This document shows, piece after piece, positions 1 through 9,240 of a stretch of DNA of 64,000 nucleotides (positions are counted from its first letter, which is position 1; every line of letters begins with the position of its first letter). This DNA comes from Henricia sp. BOLD:AAB3569 (Eukaryota; Echinodermata; Asteroidea; Spinulosida; Echinasteridae). The notes under the pieces are model-generated. The model saw only the letters and a list, made by a program, of their open reading frames with translations. It did no database searches and was not told the DNA's origin. Both the position numbers and the translations under genes were made by a program. Location of the stretch: contig JBBELK010001467.1 in NCBI GenBank assembly GCA_037783545.1, positions 22,714 through 86,713 of the forward strand, read 5' to 3'.

Positions 1-241
1 TTAGGGGAATAACCATGTAGCCGAGCTCCGCTTTCCCTAAACTCTGAAATTTCTCCGTCATTTCCCACCGAAAATCTGTCAATTTTGCATGACAAGTGCG
101 GAATATATACAGTTTGGAGCATGCAAAATTTGAAGTTGGTTGGAAAATTCCTTGATTTCCAAATTTGCCGGCATTTGGGACACACTTTGACCTAATTCCC
201 GTCACAATCTGGGGTGAGTCAACGGCCGTACACATGTACAC
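1..241. repeat. 273-bp satellite, left flank, partial unit
   Basis: This stretch matches the tandem 273-bp unit that fills the right side of the window, in the same orientation. It contains the landmarks GTAGCCGAGCTCCGC, TGACAAGTGCGGAATATA and CAACGGCCGTAC. It is cut off by the window start on one side and by the LTR-like insertion at 242 on the other. The variant accATGTAG seen here also marks a subset of units in the main array. No gene is seen. Confidence 0.95.
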
Positions 242-1437
242 TGTTGTGAAATAGTTAAAATAGTTGACATAAAGTTCAAAGTATTTTCTTTGTTTGTTGA
301 TAAGGCTTTTTTTTTTGTAGAGCCATAGTTTTTGCTTGGGACGAGCAGCATTTCGTTTAGTAAAGAAATTCGATTTGGGTGGACGAGCAGACATTCCTGT
401 TCGCAAACTGTAAACTTTTAAATTGTAAAACGTCCAAGGTTCAGTGAACTGGTATTCGTTCCACGACAATAACTTCGGCTATAAAGTGAAAGGATATTCA
501 CACAAGGGATCTGGGGCGGTCGGGTTGGCGTAAGGGTTCTTTCCTCGCCTTTCACCTCTGGGGTCCCGGGTTCGAATCCGGGGCGTGTATGTGGATTGGG
601 TTTGCAGTCCCTACTTGACCGCGTGGGTTTTCCCCTGGAGCATTTCTCTGGGGGTTTTCCTCCCACTTCTAAAACTGCAACTCCTTCTTCGTCATCTCAA
701 GTTGATAATATAGTATAGTTAAAGCTGAAACCGTATAGTTGATGGCATAAAGGGCCTTATTTGCCGAAGATGCCATAAAATATACAACAACAACAACAAC
801 AAGGGATCTTCTGTTCTCTTTTGAGGTCTACCTTGGAGAACTGTCCGTAAGGGTTGACTTGTCCGTTTAGACCCGCTTGCTGGGACTGAAGTCCTTGCGG
901 GTCATTTTTGTCATGCCTTGGTTCGACAACGGGGATTTCGCATGACGGAGCAGGACTCGTGTCTGGCGATAATTTACATTGCACAATGTGCTGCCTCGCG
1001 TCGTTGGCGGACTTTATTTTCATTTGGACTTGTTTTGTCAACCACCGGCTTGTTTGAGTTTCCGGAGCTCTGCCGTTTTTGGACTGAAGAGACCACACCG
1101 TACCTTTCGCCCTAGTCATGGATTTGGAAAGCACTGGAAGTGGGAGCCAACATCGTGCCAGTTACGTTTCGTCTTCGTGATTCATTTGACTGAACATTTG
1201 TGGACATTTCGGCCGTTTCGTTGAAGTTTCGCGTCTGCTCGTCCCACCCATTATATGTTAAAGATATGGTAATCGTATGCCTTTTTGTTTATTCTGAATA
1301 TTCAGTGTATTTTGTGAATAAATAGTATATCTTTTTGTATATTTACGAACAGGTTTGCCCGTTTTGTTATTGTTTGGCCTTTTCGGAAATTCTAGTCTTT
1401 GGGGAGGAATTGGGGTTTTCGGATTTGGGTCATAACA
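242..1437. mobile_element. Solo-LTR-like element interrupting the satellite (copy 1)
   Basis: The insertion begins TGTTGTGAAATAG and ends GGGTCATAACA, so it has the TG...CA ends of a long terminal repeat with short terminal inverted bases (TGTT/AACA). It is flanked by a 4-bp duplication ACAC (238-241 and 1438-1441) that interrupts an otherwise continuous satellite unit. About 900 bp remain once the nested SINE is removed. That length, and the lack of gag or pol coding sequence, fit a solo LTR left by recombination. The retrotransposon family and transcriptional direction are not decided; both strands contain AATAAA-like signals. A nearly identical copy lies at 46806-47985 in the same position of a satellite unit, so the two were probably copied by array duplication rather than inserted independently. 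Confidence 0.7.
513..799 (+). mobile_element. tRNA-derived SINE nested in the LTR-like element (copy 1)
   Basis: A perfect RNA polymerase III B box GGTTCGAATCC lies at 569-579. An A-box-like TGGCGTAAGGG lies about 40 bp upstream, at 526-536. A conserved-looking middle contains GGGGGTTTTCCTCCCACTTC. The 3' end is a CAA microsatellite (785-799). The element is flanked by the 10-bp direct repeat CAAGGGATCT (503-512 and 800-809). Pol III boxes, a simple-repeat tail and a target duplication together define a SINE. The tRNA of origin was not determined. Confidence 0.8.
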
Positions 1438-1765
1438 ACACCAGCGCCGCGCAGGGTGTACCAACAGCCACGGTTAGGGGAATAACCACGTAGCCGAGCT
1501 CCGCTTTCCCTAAACTCTGAAATGTCTCCGTCTTTTCCCAGCGAAAATCTGTCAATTTTGCATGACAAGTGCGGAATATATACAGTTTGGAGCATGCAAA
1601 ATTTGAAGTTGGTTGGAAAATTCCTTGATTTCCAAATTTGCCGGCATTTGGGACACACTTTGACCTAATTCCCGTCACAATCTGGGGTGAGTCAACGGCC
1701 GTACAAATGTACACCAGCGCCGCGCAGGGTGTACCAACAGCCACGGTTAGGGGAATAACCACGTA
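1438..1765. repeat. 273-bp satellite between LTR-like copy 1 and the Polinton
   Basis: Slightly more than one satellite unit, beginning ACACCAGCGCCGCG and ending at AACCACGTA, where the Polinton is inserted. The last five bases ACGTA (1761-1765) are repeated at 46306-46310 on the other side of the Polinton and form its target duplication. Two small ORFs here are read-through of the satellite. Confidence 0.93.
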
Positions 1766-1885
1766 AGTAGTATAGAAAACGGGGTATTTGACACAAACTC
1801 AAAAATATCGTTGAGTTTGTGTCAAATGCCCCATTTTCTTTTTGATTTTTTCAAATTTTGTCATTTAAAGTGCCAAGAAAAATGA
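1766..1885 (+). repeat. Polinton left terminal inverted repeat
   Basis: Matches the reverse complement of 46186-46305 over 120 bp. I see one mismatch, in the loop of the internal hairpin. Beyond this point the two ends diverge, except for a shared promoter-like motif. Confidence 0.93.
1781..1832. other. Hairpin inside left terminal repeat
   Basis: A 22-bp arm beginning GGGGTATTTGACACAAAC pairs with a 22-bp arm ending GTGTCAAATGCCCC around an 8-base loop, with one G-T/C difference. It sits 15 bp from the element end. In a linear protein-primed replicon such a structure could act in replication or packaging; that role is inferred. Confidence 0.85.
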
Positions 1886-1893
1886 TAATTTTA

Positions 1894-1919
1894 ATAAGAT
1901 TATCTTTTCTATATTAAAA
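1894..1919 (+). promoter_or_regulatory. Promoter-like motif upstream of the left terminal gene
   Basis: ATAAGATTATCTTTT followed by CTATATTAAAA sits directly before the start codon at 1920. The same ATAAGATTATCTTTT, followed by ATATATATA, precedes the polymerase start at the opposite end. The motif lies just inside the conserved terminal repeat at both ends. A TATA-type promoter is likely, but no transcript evidence is available. Confidence 0.5.
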
Positions 1920-2117
1920 ATGATTTATGAACCAAAATCAAAGTGCTGCGTCAGGTGTCATCAAACTCAAGACATAAATCAATTTAAAATTAAGAAAATA
2001 GGTTTGAGAGTTAAAAATTGTTACGACTGTCTAAAAATAATGGCGGCACAGAGAGCTAAGTATAGCAGTCAGTCTTTTAAAAATGGGGCGGTGGGAATTA
2101 CGCGTAAATCTTCATAA
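1920..2117 (+). CDS. Small double-CxxC protein, putative zinc-binding
   Basis: A 65-residue protein with CVRCH near residues 10-14 and CYDC near residues 34-37. The two CxxC pairs are about 20 residues apart, the arrangement of a small treble-clef or zinc-ribbon fold. The rest is rich in lysine, with a basic tail (ITRKSS), so nucleic-acid binding is plausible. It is the first gene inside the left terminal repeat, with a promoter-like motif abutting the start codon. It converges on the 234-residue gene with only 29 bp between their stops. I do not recognise a named family. Small zinc proteins of this type occur in virus-like elements, but a function cannot be assigned. Confidence 0.6.
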   Translation: MIYEPKSKCCVRCHQTQDINQFKIKKIGLRVKNCYDCLKIMAAQRAKYSSQSFKNGAVGITRKSS

Positions 2118-2146
2118 GCTGTCGGTCCACCCGCTCTTTTTTACGT

Positions 2147-2851
2147 CTATTGTGAATTTGAATTCAAAAGTTTTCCTATAAGATCCTTTTTTTCTTTAGC
2201 TAATCTTTCCGCGACTCGCTTTTCGACCTCGGCTTCGTCAACGCTTTTATTTTCTTTGGATCTATATTTCTTCTTTAGCGAGTCTGACATTTCGTGAAAT
2301 TTTGTCAGCTCGTTATTAATCAGAGCAAATTCTTCGTGACTAATTTTACCGTCGCTTATTGCGTGGCTGATTAAATCTTCTATCGTGTTTAGTTTAGACA
2401 TTGCGAGCACTCTTATTTCGTCGTGCTTTTTAGACTTTGACTTTACTTTACGACTAAAGTACTTTAACCCGATAGCGCACGCTACGGTGCCGAGTGCGAC
2501 TCCTTCAAATACAAATCCTAAAGGTGCGGTAATGACACCGGCGATCGCCGCTATACCTACCGCTCCGCTAACTGCGGAAGTGGCTTCGGCAAATGTCTCG
2601 ACCCACGTCAATACCGCGTTCAACTTTTTATACTTGTTGTACAATCCTTCTCTTTTTTGTTTTTCTACAACAATTTCAGTTTTTACTTGATCTATTTTAC
2701 TTAGTCGATATGACGTGGTATCTCTAAGGATATCGCCTCCATCTACAGCGCGCCATTGGTGCAGGGTATCCGTATCTAGTGACGGATAAATTTTTCGCTC
2801 TCTGGGTTCAGACAATCTCGCTTCCATTTTTAGTTTAACTAACTTTAACAT
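2147..2851 (-). CDS. Coiled-coil protein with a membrane-active hydrophobic core
   Basis: A 234-residue protein. Residues 1-85 are charged and probably helical. Residues 91-130 are a long glycine/alanine-rich hydrophobic stretch able to form a membrane hairpin. Residues 140-200 include DGKISHEEF, which resembles the loop of an EF-hand or a TerB-like helix. The C-terminus is a charged coiled coil (AEVEKRVAERLAKEKK). The start codon overlaps the stop of the upstream paralogue gene (TAATG); a second in-frame Met at residue 9 is also possible. Proteins of this general design accompany capsid genes in Polintons and may belong to the virion or act on membranes. That is inference from neighbours, since no catalytic motif is visible. 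Confidence 0.7.
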   Translation of the reverse strand: MLKLVKLKMEARLSEPRERKIYPSLDTDTLHQWRAVDGGDILRDTTSYRLSKIDQVKTEIVVEKQKREGLYNKYKKLNAVLTWVETFAEATSAVSGAVGIAAIAGVITAPLGFVFEGVALGTVACAIGLKYFSRKVKSKSKKHDEIRVLAMSKLNTIEDLISHAISDGKISHEEFALINNELTKFHEMSDSLKKKYRSKENKSVDEAEVEKRVAERLAKEKKDLIGKLLNSNSQ

Positions 2852-3540
2852 TAAATAATTTCAATATTTAAAATCAGTCTCAAGTGTTCGTCTACAATCA
2901 GGCATTCGTTACAATCTTTTACCTGAAATTTAAACTCGTTAATTATGCCGTTATTTAAATTAACGCCGGGTTTTGTCGTATATTCTTTAGCCGCTACTTG
3001 GTTATAATAATTGCGATCGACGCCGCTCAGAGGTATGCTACCCAAAATCGTGCTCGGATTTCCGTTGAAAAAGTTTTCGTTCATAGAAATTTGTTCGCAA
3101 TAGATCATTATTGCCCCTATCGTATCTCTTATCGGGTAGCTGACGTGCTGGCCGTTAGTTATCCAGCCTCTAGACAGGCCTAATATCTCTCCAATTTTAT
3201 TTAATCTAATGGCGCGTTTTGGACTTACGGAAGTGTATAATTTATGACTGGTCGGATACCACGAAAACTGTAAACCCGCTATTTCTAGGTAATTAAGTTC
3301 TCTAGTTATGTCACTAACTTCGTATATGCCGGGATCCATTTGGTGATTCATAACGTTAGATCTCCTCGAATTGCTTCCTACGTCGGCCCATTGAACGTTA
3401 GTTCTCTCTCTGATGTTAAAAAACCTCAGGGGCATGCTAGCGCTCAACAACTTTATCTTTTTGATACCGTCAGAGTTGTCTATGGGGCTATGCAACTGAA
3501 ACGTTACGTCCGATTTTTTTATTACAAAGGTGTGATTCAT
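2851..3540 (-). CDS. Putative virion structural protein, paralogue 1
   Basis: First of three tandem paralogues, 229 residues from the Met at 3540. An in-frame Met at 3597 exists, but the other two paralogues align only from MNHTFV, so 3540 is preferred. Shared features are an N-terminal block ending SPIDNS, then KLLSAS, a central PGIYEV segment followed by a helix, an IGEILGL motif, YCEQI, FFNGNPSTILG, and a C-terminal FKVKD-like strand. The pattern is beta-rich, with a hydrophobic LGL/LGF landmark and a YC...LLG block, and is reminiscent of Polinton-associated structural proteins from invertebrate genomes. A minor capsid or spike role is inferred from similarity and neighbours. No signal peptide or membrane segment is visible. 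Confidence 0.75.
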   Translation of the reverse strand: MNHTFVIKKSDVTFQLHSPIDNSDGIKKIKLLSASMPLRFFNIRERTNVQWADVGSNSRRSNVMNHQMDPGIYEVSDITRELNYLEIAGLQFSWYPTSHKLYTSVSPKRAIRLNKIGEILGLSRGWITNGQHVSYPIRDTIGAIMIYCEQISMNENFFNGNPSTILGSIPLSGVDRNYYNQVAAKEYTTKPGVNLNNGIINEFKFQVKDCNECLIVDEHLRLILNIEII

Positions 3541-3578
3541 TTTATTACTAGTAATTACTATTTTAATTATCCAACTTT

Positions 3579-4307
3579 TTATTGAACATCGGCGCATAAA
3601 ACCAAGTCTATTTTATCGGCCGACATTTCGCAACCTCTGCAATCTTTTATCTCAAACTCAATCTCGTTAATTACTCCATTTATTAAAGGAATTCCATCAT
3701 TTTCTGTGTAATTATTGGAGACGGCTTGTCCGTAATCGTGCGTGTGTAAAAAAGTTGCCGGTACAACTCCCAACAGAGTGCTATTTTCGCCGTTAAAAAA
3801 GTTGTTTTGCGTATTAATTTGTTTACAATAAACATTTACTGCGCCAGGGCTTTCACCGATTGTCGGTTTTACGATTATGGACCTCGTACTGTCGGTCGAA
3901 AATAAAACGGTTTCATCCGTTAATCCAACTATTTCAGCAATTTTAGTGAAATTTATAAAACGCAAACGCTCTATCCGTATTTTTAGATAACTGTCATCTA
4001 ATATATCAAACTTTAACCATCCAAAATTGTAAGAGTTAAAAAAATCAACAAAACTGTGAATGGTATAATATCTAGGAGGCATTAAAATTGGTCTTATACT
4101 AGTGGAAATATTTTTTTGCCCATCGCTACCGGGGGCCCAAGTCCCCCAATCGATCGTCGTGTATTTCTTAATATTGAAAAATATCCTAACGCGCACGCTG
4201 GCACTCAATAGCTTAATGTTTTTACATCTATTAGCGCAACTATTATCGATCGGTGAGCTTAGTTGGAAAGTTTGATTTCTACTCCTGATGAGAAAAGTGT
4301 GTTTCAT
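3579..4307 (-). CDS. Putative virion structural protein, paralogue 2
   Basis: A 242-residue paralogue of the genes on either side. It keeps MKHTFL, SPIDNS, KLLSAS, PRYYTI, the IAEIVGL landmark, YCKQINTQNNFFNG, LLGVVPA and the final acidic FEIKD block. It diverges most in the central 60-160 region, as expected of a surface-exposed domain. The gene is co-directional with the others; 38 bp separate it from the next start (3540) and 21 bp from the stop of paralogue 3. An AT motif, GTTAATAAA, directly abuts the start codon. I infer a capsid accessory or receptor-binding structural role; no enzymatic motif is seen. Confidence 0.78.
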   Translation of the reverse strand: MKHTFLIRSRNQTFQLSSPIDNSCANRCKNIKLLSASVRVRIFFNIKKYTTIDWGTWAPGSDGQKNISTSIRPILMPPRYYTIHSFVDFFNSYNFGWLKFDILDDSYLKIRIERLRFINFTKIAEIVGLTDETVLFSTDSTRSIIVKPTIGESPGAVNVYCKQINTQNNFFNGENSTLLGVVPATFLHTHDYGQAVSNNYTENDGIPLINGVINEIEFEIKDCRGCEMSADKIDLVLCADVQ

Positions 4308-4328
4308 TTTATTAACGTGTATACGTTT

Positions 4329-5057
4329 TTAATTACTAATATCGACACATAATATCAATTTTAAATCATTGATCACGAGTTCTTCACCTCTATAATCTTT
4401 TAATTCAAAAGTCAACTCGTCGATTACGCCGTTTTTCAAAGGAACCCCGGTATTGTCCGTGAAGTCTCTTGTGATTTCTCTAGCATGATCTTGTTTTAAC
4501 GATAAATGCGTTGGTACAAAACCTAACAAATTGCTGTAACTGCCGTTATGAAAGTTTTTTTTGGTATTAATCTGATTACAATAAATGTTAATGACATTGG
4601 TATTTTTACCAATCAGCGGTGTTAAAGTCTTGACCCATTTATGGTTGAGGGGGCTTACAAGGCTAGAATCAATATTACGTTCGCCTAAAATCAATCCAGG
4701 CTCAAGTAAATGAGCAATTGGACTAAAATCCATAATGTATCCGGCTTCCGCTTCTATCGTTAAATCACCATTTTTTAAAATACTGAAACTTATCCATGGT
4801 AGATTGTAAGAGTTAAACACGTCAATTAAACTTTGTAGTGAATAATAGCCAGGTTCAAATATTATAGCGCCCTGATAGCTACCTATGACATCCAAAAATG
4901 CAACACTTAATCGGCCATCAATATGATTAGCTATTGTATACGACATGCTTGCACTCAACAGTCTAATTTGTTTACGTGAGAAACCAAAACTATTGTCAAT
5001 CGGCGGGTTTAATTGGAAGGTTTGATTTTTAGTCTCGACAAGAAAAGTGTGTTTCAT
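4329..5057 (-). CDS. Putative virion structural protein, paralogue 3
   Basis: A 242-residue third paralogue, first of the minus-strand cluster. It has MKHTFLVETKNQTFQL at the N-terminus, then PPIDNS, RLLSAS, PGYYSLQSL, YCNQINTKKNFHNG, LLGFVPT and LTFELKD. The central domain differs strongly from its sisters while the two ends are conserved. It is divergently arranged with the split conserved gene at 5091; the 33-bp AT-rich spacer must hold both promoters. TATAAATA lies immediately before the ATG. Its role is inferred to be structural, as for the other two copies. Confidence 0.78.
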   Translation of the reverse strand: MKHTFLVETKNQTFQLNPPIDNSFGFSRKQIRLLSASMSYTIANHIDGRLSVAFLDVIGSYQGAIIFEPGYYSLQSLIDVFNSYNLPWISFSILKNGDLTIEAEAGYIMDFSPIAHLLEPGLILGERNIDSSLVSPLNHKWVKTLTPLIGKNTNVINIYCNQINTKKNFHNGSYSNLLGFVPTHLSLKQDHAREITRDFTDNTGVPLKNGVIDELTFELKDYRGEELVINDLKLILCVDISN

Positions 5058-5090
5058 TATTTATAATAATGTAATACAATTATAAATTAA
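5058..5090. promoter_or_regulatory. Short bidirectional promoter spacer
   Basis: Only 33 bp, almost all A/T, separate two divergent start codons. The minus-strand side shows ATTATAAATA abutting the ATG. The spacer must drive both genes if each has its own transcript. Confidence 0.45.
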
Positions 5091-5829
5091 ATGAATTTGT
5101 CACCTTTATCAATATCAAATTTGAACGTAGTAGTCGAATCGCAGACTAGAGAACGTTTTACCGCGCATCTGCCTGAAATATTCAATCAATATAAATTACC
5201 GGATATAAAACACATCGTTGACTTTAACCGTTTTTTACATCACCCGCTTACGTTTTACCAAAATCAAATAAATTTTGCAGTTTACTGTGCTACTACCGCT
5301 TGCGGAGTCGGAAAAGATTTATTAAAACATAAAGACGAGATGATTGCTAGCATATTTAATTTTCACGTATATTTTACGACGCGAAGAATATTGTACGAGT
5401 TAAAATGTCCAATTCCAAACGACATAATGTTTAACAAGTTTAACAACAACATCGATAGTGGGGCATATACGGACGTGTGCAGAGACTTTGGCATAGACAA
5501 AAATAACGCGTCAAAGTGGATTCAGAAAGTAGAAACTCTGTCTAGCGGAATGGGCATACCGTATTACAAGGGTAAAGAAGTTGTCATAAAGCACAACAAC
5601 GAGTTATTTAGCGTTCACCAAACGCATCCAGATGCTACTGGGAAATTTTGGAGCGGCACCGACCGACACACGTTCAGTTTTGTAGAAAACAGATACTTTC
5701 AGGGCGGCTACGTCACTAATTTTCCGGTAGATTATATTCGGCAGACAGACGCGGTAAATTACGCGTGGCAAAGTTTTATACCGGAAAAGTCTAATAAACC
5801 ATTTACTGACCGAGGAATACCTAGACTAA
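5091..5829 (+). pseudogene. Conserved Polinton protein, 5' part (split by giant insertion)
   Basis: This encodes the N-terminal ~246 residues of a conserved Polinton protein whose C-terminal part resumes at 31122. Recognisable blocks include VYCATTACGVG, FHVYFTTRRILYELKCPIP and CRDFGID, all typical of a helical Polinton protein found in many invertebrate genomes. Coding homology stops at the TAA target site (5827-5829). The ORF continues 30 codons into the transposon to a stop at 5919-5921. Removing the insertion and one TAA copy rejoins the two parts in the same frame. The family is usually listed as conserved with unknown function; a virion or DNA-packaging role is possible. The gene is inactive as it stands, unless the short fragment is used. 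Confidence 0.85.
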
Positions 5830-5832
5830 CAG

Positions 5833-5863
5833 CATTGGATATATTTTGGTATTATTGGAAATT
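5833..5863 (+). repeat. Left 31-bp inverted repeat of the giant element
   Basis: Starts CATTGGATATATTTTGGTAT and is identical to the reverse complement of 31086-31116. Similarity ends abruptly after 31 bp. Confidence 0.9.
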
Positions 5864-6290
5864 GGAAATGAGCTATTTTCAGATAACATTTGGACTTCAT
5901 CGTAACCCTTATAGTCGTTGACCACTGCCCAAACTGATATTGTCTTCACAATTTTTTATTCAACCGGAATTTCAGTTTTTACATAAGAATAATTAATCTA
6001 TCCTGTGAGAAATGCGTAAATAACCGAAATTATAGTGCAATTAATGAATTGTCACGAACCTCGGGTGCCAACAAATGAAATTAATCACCAAAAACTGAAT
6101 TCCATTGGTGCAAACAGAGAAAACTCAAATTTATGTAAAAAAGTAATCAAAAGAACACAGTTGTCTAGTAATTTTCTGAAGTCACTTTATTTGGTAAACA
6201 AATCTGCATAGACACACGCAGATACATACAACTCACATATAAAGTGTGTATACGCTATGTGGACTAACAAAAATATACCGTAAAAAAATA
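5864..6290. other. Left end of giant element, no feature seen
   Basis: AT-rich unique sequence between the terminal repeat and the 54-bp array. It contains the stop codon that ends the chimeric ORF from 5091. I see no gene, no RNA and no clear partner at the right end. Confidence 0.5.
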
Positions 6291-6327
6291 CTGTTCATGA
6301 ACCATAGGGGCAGTCTATTAAAGTACC

Positions 6328-6871
6328 GGTATGCCACCCGGCGTACCTGACTGTACATGAACTATGCGGGCAATTTCTTAGGGTACGCCACCCGGCGTAC
6401 CTTACTGTACATGAACTATATGTGCAATTTCTTAGGCGTACCTTACTGTACATGAACTATATGGGCAATTTCTTAGGGTACGCCACCCGGCGTACCTTAC
6501 TGTACATGAACTATATGGGCAATTTCTTAGGGTACGCCACCCGGCGTACCTTACTGTACATGAACTATATGTGCAATTTCTTAGGGTACGCCACCCGGCG
6601 TACCTTACTGTACATGAACTATATGCAATTTCTTAGGGTACGCCACCCGGCGTACCTTACTATACATTAACTATATGTGCAATTTCTTAGGGTACGCCAC
6701 CCGGCGTACCTTACTATACATGAACTATATGGAAAATTTCTTAGGGTACGCCACCCGGCGTACCTTACTATACATTAACTATATGGAAAATTTCTTAGGG
6801 TACGCCACCCGGCGTACCTTACTGTACATGAACTATATGTGCAATTGCTTAGGGTACGCCGCCCGGCGTTG
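6328..6871 (+). repeat. 54-bp tandem array with hairpin cores, left arm
   Basis: About ten to eleven copies of a 54-bp unit containing TGTACATGAACTATATG and GGTACGCCACCCGGCGTACC. The second segment is a perfect 8-bp stem with a 4-base loop in every full unit. One unit near 6430 is shortened. The reverse-complement array lies at 29638-30462. Because 54 is divisible by three, several frames stay open and give repetitive ORFs that are not genes. Confidence 0.93.
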
Positions 6872-6881
6872 GGGGTAGTTT

Positions 6882-6898
6882 GGGGGGGGGGGGGGGGG
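6882..6898 (+). repeat. G17 homopolymer
   Basis: Seventeen consecutive G residues directly after the left 54-bp array, in a G-rich stretch running to about 6930. It could form a quadruplex. The exact length may be affected by sequencing error. Confidence 0.85.
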
Positions 6899-6957
6899 TT
6901 TGGGCGAGGGGGTGCGGTGTGGGTGTTTCGCATTAATTGATAGGTGCATTACTATAA

Positions 6958-7269
6958 GGCCAAGAAAAAAATAGCCGTGTTTCCTATTACCTGCTCCGAC
7001 GTAAAAAATCATGCATAACCTATATTTTTTTGCTCAAAATTCAAAAACCTGAAGCCAACATTTTTACCCTTTAAAACATGAAAAAGTGGCTCACTCTTGT
7101 ATATTTGCAGTGTTGTAATGTGCAAGTGGTAAAAAAAATTACTGACCGTCATCCCACCGTAAAATTTGTGGCTGAAAAATTTAGAGCAAAATAAACAGAT
7201 ATTTCCCACCTATCCACTTTGAATAATTTTTTGATTTAATAGGAGACACAGGTATTCTTTTTCTTGGCC
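6958..7269. mobile_element. PIF/Harbinger-type MITE
   Basis: A 312-bp element with inverted ends GGCCAAGAAAAA and flanking TAA duplications (6955-6957 and 7270-7272). The ends stay similar for about 30 bp. The size, GGCC start and TWA-type duplication fit a Harbinger-like MITE. The small ORF inside is not a gene. Confidence 0.75.
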
Positions 7270-7272
7270 TAA

Positions 7273-8440
7273 ATGAACCATTAGGACAGTTTGTTAAAGT
7301 ATCTTTGAGGCACGCCCGGGTAAACTGTTGGAGTACCCTCAGATTTAAAAAACAGAAAAGAAAGTCACTTGAATGTCAGTTTTCTATGCTGCCAGACAGT
7401 ATCATGTCCATGAGTCAAGTATAAGCAAGCTCCAATAGCATGTTGAGGTCACTGGGAATGTTGCCGACTAACTATGAAGTGGCCGACCTCGCATTACCAC
7501 GTCTACTCGGGACTGCAAGGTGGTAGTGCACAGCAGCATTTTCGTATACGGCGTCATGACAGCTACGAGACAATTCAGGAATAACGGGAGGCTAACATAC
7601 GGTATGTACATGTATCAGCCACCAAATTGTATTGAAAAATTACGTGTTGCTATGGCAGTGGATGACCTCTGCGAGCAGAGGGTGCCATGGTCATACGTGT
7701 GATAAAGCAACCATGGAAGAGGCACAGGTCAGATTGAGCAGAGCAGATGGGGAGACCCAGTATCATGATGTGGGCGGGTGTCATAGCGCATTCCCAAACA
7801 GACAGGCCTATTGGATGAATGATTGGTTGCAGTCCAAGTAGTTCTTCTGTACATGAAACCAGTGTCTTCCACCTCCCCATTATCCTCTTTACATGTTGCT
7901 GATTATGTTTCTTCCGTGAGATCCACTTTCCTTGGTTTCTTGGCTATTTGCTGATTGTAACAGGTCGGTCGGTGGAATACCGTAGTTTGCTACTATCTAG
8001 CTCGGCACTGATGCAGTGTCGTCCTTTAGCAAGATGGGCCAACATCGCAGTTCAAGTAGAATCAACTGGGGAAGGAATAACGAATAAATATGAGTACATG
8101 TACCACACACTCTTGTTACAACACCCCCCTGATATAAAGCTCCTAGGATATGTACATGTAAATCTCTGCATAAGTTAAAGCTTCCACATTAGCTACATGT
8201 ATAGCGCTCTCTGGGTATAAACCTCAAATTATTAGGTTTGCTCCTTTAAAGATGTATTGTCCGTGCATTTGGACTGTGGCACCTTGAAAAATTTGTGTTT
8301 CTTTAATTGAATTTTTTTCTGGAAACATTGGCTTCCAAATTGGAAATCAACGAGGAACAATGATGAACGTTTAGTTATTTAACAATTACATATTAAATTA
8401 TTAGCGTTCCGCCAATAATCAACTCAATGCAAGGCAAAGA
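7273..8440. repeat. Left inverted arm of giant element
   Basis: From about 7420 to 8420 the sequence matches, diverged, the reverse complement of roughly 27085-28480. Shared landmarks include CACTGGGAATGTTGCCGAC, GGACTGCAAGGTGGTAGTGC, AGATGGGGAGACCC and CCTATTGGATGAATG. The arms therefore came from an inverted duplication, or from a long terminal inverted repeat that has since decayed. Short ORFs are not conserved between the arms; no gene is supported. Confidence 0.75.
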
Positions 8441-8636
8441 CTTGCCCAAGTCTGACTTCTTGTGTTTGGTCTAAAATGGGCAACGTACAGTACACCCGTG
8501 GACTAGTGGCCTGTGTAACTAGTTATCTTCTAATTCTGAGACAGAAAAAAAACGAGATTAGACAGGCCACTAGTCCAGAGGGTGCACTGTACACTGCGCA
8601 TTACCGGCCAAACACGGTTAGTCAGACTTGGGCAAG
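8441..8636. mobile_element. Foldback MITE (copy in left arm)
   Basis: Nearly the whole 196 bp folds back on itself. It begins CTTGCCCAAGTCTGAC and ends GTCAGACTTGGGCAAG, with inner arms around GGACTAGTGGCCTGT. A related copy sits at 26911-27066 in the right arm. Confidence 0.75.
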
Positions 8637-8699
8637 GCAAAATTTGTGAAACGGCAGGTCCTTTTAACTATTATGACACTGCGGAACAGCGATCGAACC

Positions 8700-9240
8700 C
8701 GGGACAACTTGAAACCAAAAAAAGACACCCTTGTCAACTCGTACCCAGGACGACTCGTGCCCGGGACAACTCGTACCAGGGACAACTCGTACCCTTTCTA
8801 TCATGTACGTGCGCGCCACTTTATGAAACCGTTTCACTAACTTATTTTTGTAGATACTTTTTTTAAGGCACTTTTTTCCCTACTTGGAACAACACTTTTA
8901 GCGTAACTCTTGTAGGACCTTTATCAGGAATTTGCCGGGATGTTTGCCAAGACTTTCGGACTTTTTGTGTCACTTTTGCCGGCAATAGTTTTGCAAAATT
9001 TCACCCGATTTCATTCGCAATTTTGCCACAGCATTTCCTGGTACTTTTGCCGGGAAATTTCACAGGACATCTGTTTTGACTTTACTGACTTTTGCCGCGA
9101 TGTTTGCTAGAACTTTTGGGGACGTTTCGCAGGACATTTAATTACCAAAATGATAACAACAAAAGGGGGGACGAGTTGTCTCGGGTTCGAGTTGTCCCAG
9201 GTACGAGTTGTCTCGGGTACGGGTTGTCCTACTTTTAGAA
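8700..9240. repeat. Dispersed GACAACTCGTACC repeats
   Basis: Several copies of GGGACAACTCGTACC occur at 8748-8795. The reverse-complement forms (ACGAGTTGTC) occur at 9170-9230, so the segment has inverted ends made of short repeats. The sequence between them has many CTTTTGCCG-like words but no gene. Confidence 0.6.

Noticed and set aside
513-600. A functional tRNA gene
   Set aside because: The A and B boxes are there, but no cloverleaf with acceptor and anticodon arms forms, and the CAA tail and target duplication mark a SINE.
757-1134. A 125-codon minus-strand ORF inside the LTR-like element
   Set aside because: It runs from the LTR-like sequence into the SINE tail and has no gag, pol or env signature.
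6328-6871. A CRISPR-like array with palindromic repeats
   Set aside because: The whole 54-bp unit is conserved, with no variable spacer, and its inverse occurs at the other end of a transposon.
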